This document shows positions 13,552 through 14,803 of a stretch of DNA of 14,803 nt, in pieces. The translations under genes and the position numbers were made by a program. A model generated the notes under the pieces. The model saw only the letters and a program-made list of their open reading frames with translations. It searched no databases and was not told the DNA's origin. Positions within the stretch are counted from its first letter, which is position 1, and each line of letters opens with the position of its first letter. The stretch is from Actinomycetes bacterium (GTDB lineage: Bacteria; Actinomycetota; Acidimicrobiia; Acidimicrobiales; Palsa-688), in NCBI GenBank assembly GCA_021846485.1, contig JAJZWW010000030.1, forward strand, positions 1 to 14,803, given 5' to 3'.

Positions 13552-14802
13552 TCAGCGTGCAGGGACCGCCGGCAGCCTCACCGGCAGGGTCCAGCGCGAC
13601 ACCTGGTTGCCGACACCGACCGCCTGCACCCTGAACGACCAACCTTTCCCATGGAGAGACGACGTGCGCACCGGGACCGCCAGCATGCGGGTCGTCTCGG
13701 TCGCCACGATCCTCCAGCCCTGCAGCAGCTGCACCCGGTAGCCGGCGAGGCCGGAGCCGCCGCTCGTCGGCGGGACCCCCCAGGAGAGCCGGATCGTGGC
13801 GGCCCCGTCGGTCTGCGCGCGCGGGGAGGTCGGCTCGGCCGGGGCGCTCAGGTAGGCGACCGCGAAGCTCTGCCCGGTGCTGCCCGCCGGCGGGCTGGCC
13901 GGCGCCGGCGCGGTCGGCACGGCGAGCAGCTCGGTGCCCGCCGGGTCGACCAGGGCGATCTCGTTGGCCGGCGTGAGGTCGGTCGCGTACCAGGCTGTCC
14001 CGTCGGGACCGTCGGTGAGCACCGAGGTGCCGGAGAAGTGTACCGTGCCGAAGTCGGCGGGGACCGACTGGGCGCCCCCGACCGTCGGGGCCTCCTCGAT
14101 CCACTCGGCCGAGTCGCCCGGCCCTGAGTAGGGCACGTCCTGGGTGAAGCTCCACCCCTGGGTGAGGTCCTGGAGGGTGATCTTCCAGTCACCGGGGGTG
14201 CTCGTCGAGGCGTGCACCGACGCCTCGATCGCGTCTCCCGGCGCCACCGGCTCGGGCTGGCCGTTGGCCTGGGTGATCACCGTCGCGGCCCCCGGCAGGA
14301 CCTCCCACCAGGCGAAGTAGCCGCCGCCGGGGTCCTGTTCGGTGCCGGTCTGGATCAGGTCGGAGTTGCCGATGCCGTCGACGCCGACCCAGGTGGCCGA
14401 GTGCCCCGCCGCCGGCGAGGCTCCGACCGCTGGGACGACCCAGCGCCCTGCTGCGCCCTGGATCCCCGTGCCGGTGCCGGCGAGGCCCGCCCAGTTGGTC
14501 GACAGCGACAGGGGCAGGCGGGCTCCGGAGCGGGCCTTGGCCGCATGGGGGAGGCGTTCGACGGGCGCTACGCGCAGCTCGGGTCCGAGGTGCAGAGGGG
14601 CGTGGCGTGCACCTCCGCCCCTCCACCCGGCCACCTGGCTGGCCGGGGCGGTCCATCGCACTCCCGTCGCGGTCAGCGTTCCGGTTGTCCCGGTTGGGCC
14701 GGTTGTCCCGGCCGGGCCGGTTGTCCCGGCCGGGCCGGCTGGGTCGGTTGGGCCGGCGGTCCCGGCGGGGTGCCCGGCGCCGGCGGTCCCGGGGGGGTGC
14801 CC
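13552..14802 (-). CDS. Peptidase G1/A4 (eqolisin)-like protein with fibronectin III domain and collagen-like N-terminal repeats (partial)
   Basis: Residues are counted from the GTG at 14659-14661 (369 residues), but the frame stays open to the right edge, so the true start is probably outside. Eqolisins are secreted beta-sandwich proteases active at acid pH that use a Gln/Glu pair. The family pattern is present: STNWAGL (54-60), GRWVVPAV (72-79), ATWVGVDG (89-96), LIQTGTEQ (102-109, Q104 the likely catalytic Gln), GYFAWWEVLP (114-123) and SAEWIEEAP (184-192, E186 the likely catalytic Glu). A Pro/Ala linker (250-262) precedes a fibronectin type III domain (about 274-365; PTSPRAQ, GLAGYRVQL, SFRVQAVGV). 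There is no signal peptide after the GTG, which also argues for a start upstream. The catalytic part has very few Lys/Arg. Upstream in frame are collagen-like triplets. Confidence 0.82.
   Translation of the reverse strand, partial: GHPPGTAGAGHPAGTAGPTDPAGPAGTTGPAGTTGPTGTTGTLTATGVRWTAPASQVAGWRGGGARHAPLHLGPELRVAPVERLPHAAKARSGARLPLSLSTNWAGLAGTGTGIQGAAGRWVVPAVGASPAAGHSATWVGVDGIGNSDLIQTGTEQDPGGGYFAWWEVLPGAATVITQANGQPEPVAPGDAIEASVHASTSTPGDWKITLQDLTQGWSFTQDVPYSGPGDSAEWIEEAPTVGGAQSVPADFGTVHFSGTSVLTDGPDGTAWYATDLTPANEIALVDPAGTELLAVPTAPAPASPPAGSTGQSFAVAYLSAPAEPTSPRAQTDGAATIRLSWGVPPTSGGSGLAGYRVQLLQGWRIVATETTRMLAVPVRTSSLHGKGWSFRVQAVGVGNQVSRWTLPVRLPAVPAR
14662..14802 (-). repeat. Collagen-like G-x-y coding repeats
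   Basis: In frame with the eqolisin-like protein and without a stop, the minus strand encodes GPA-GTT-GPA-GTT-GPT-GTT followed by GTL, and before it GTA-GAG-HPA-GTA-GPT-DPA. Gly is thus in the first position of about eleven of thirteen successive triplets. In the DNA this is a nine- to eighteen-base tandem pattern of CCGGTTGTC/CCGGCCGGG type. Bacterial collagen-like stalks use the same GPA/GTT/GPT triplets. The outermost part is more irregular and near the assembly edge. Confidence 0.55.
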
Positions 14803-14803
14803 G

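Noticed and set aside
11362..14127. 921-residue open frame on the plus strand
   Set aside because: It lies opposite the DUF885, receiver-like and eqolisin genes, all of which have recognisable motifs; the frame itself is low-complexity Arg/Gly/Pro/Ala sequence.
14690..14803. CRISPR array or variable tandem repeat outside genes
   Set aside because: The units are short, contiguous and without spacers, and they are in frame with the protease as G-x-y codons.

Overview
The window comes from a very GC-rich bacterium and reads as an actinobacterium with flagella. I suspect an acidophilic Acidimicrobiia-type lineage, at low to moderate confidence. The reasons are the strong G/C preference at third codon positions, flagellar genes beside actinobacterial-style regulators, a peptidase of the acid-active G1/A4 (eqolisin) family, and surface proteins almost free of Lys and Arg. 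Both window ends run into G-rich low-complexity sequence, so this may be a whole contig rather than a slice of a longer one.

Left block (1-3574, minus strand, transcribed right to left): a flagellar filament operon in the order flagellin, fliD (filament cap), fliS (export chaperone), then a small unknown ORF cut by the window edge. The flagellin is unusual: it is only the N-terminal half of a normal flagellin and has no Lys, Arg or His. A perfect 12-bp hairpin separates flagellin from fliD and could hold fliD expression below flagellin expression.

Middle (3785-8593, plus strand): one 1602-residue protein that joins a GT2 glycosyltransferase, a second GT2 of the SunS-like type, TPR-like helices, a SAM methyltransferase, a third GT2 and a GT4 glycosyltransferase. 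It is divergent from the flagellin across a 210-bp shared upstream region, so a flagellin glycosylation role is the obvious hypothesis. The half-flagellin facing a one-polypeptide glycan assembly enzyme is the most interesting system here.

Right block (8638 to the right edge, all minus strand), in transcription order: an eqolisin-like peptidase with a fibronectin III domain, preceded in frame by collagen-like G-x-y triplets that run off the window; a DUF885 metallopeptidase; a receiver-like protein that has lost its phosphorylation residues; a polytopic membrane sensor histidine kinase; and a siderophore-interacting FAD reductase. The first genes look like independent units. The histidine kinase and the reductase are 46 bp apart and may be co-transcribed. 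No tRNA, rRNA, CRISPR array, insertion sequence or phage gene was recognised.
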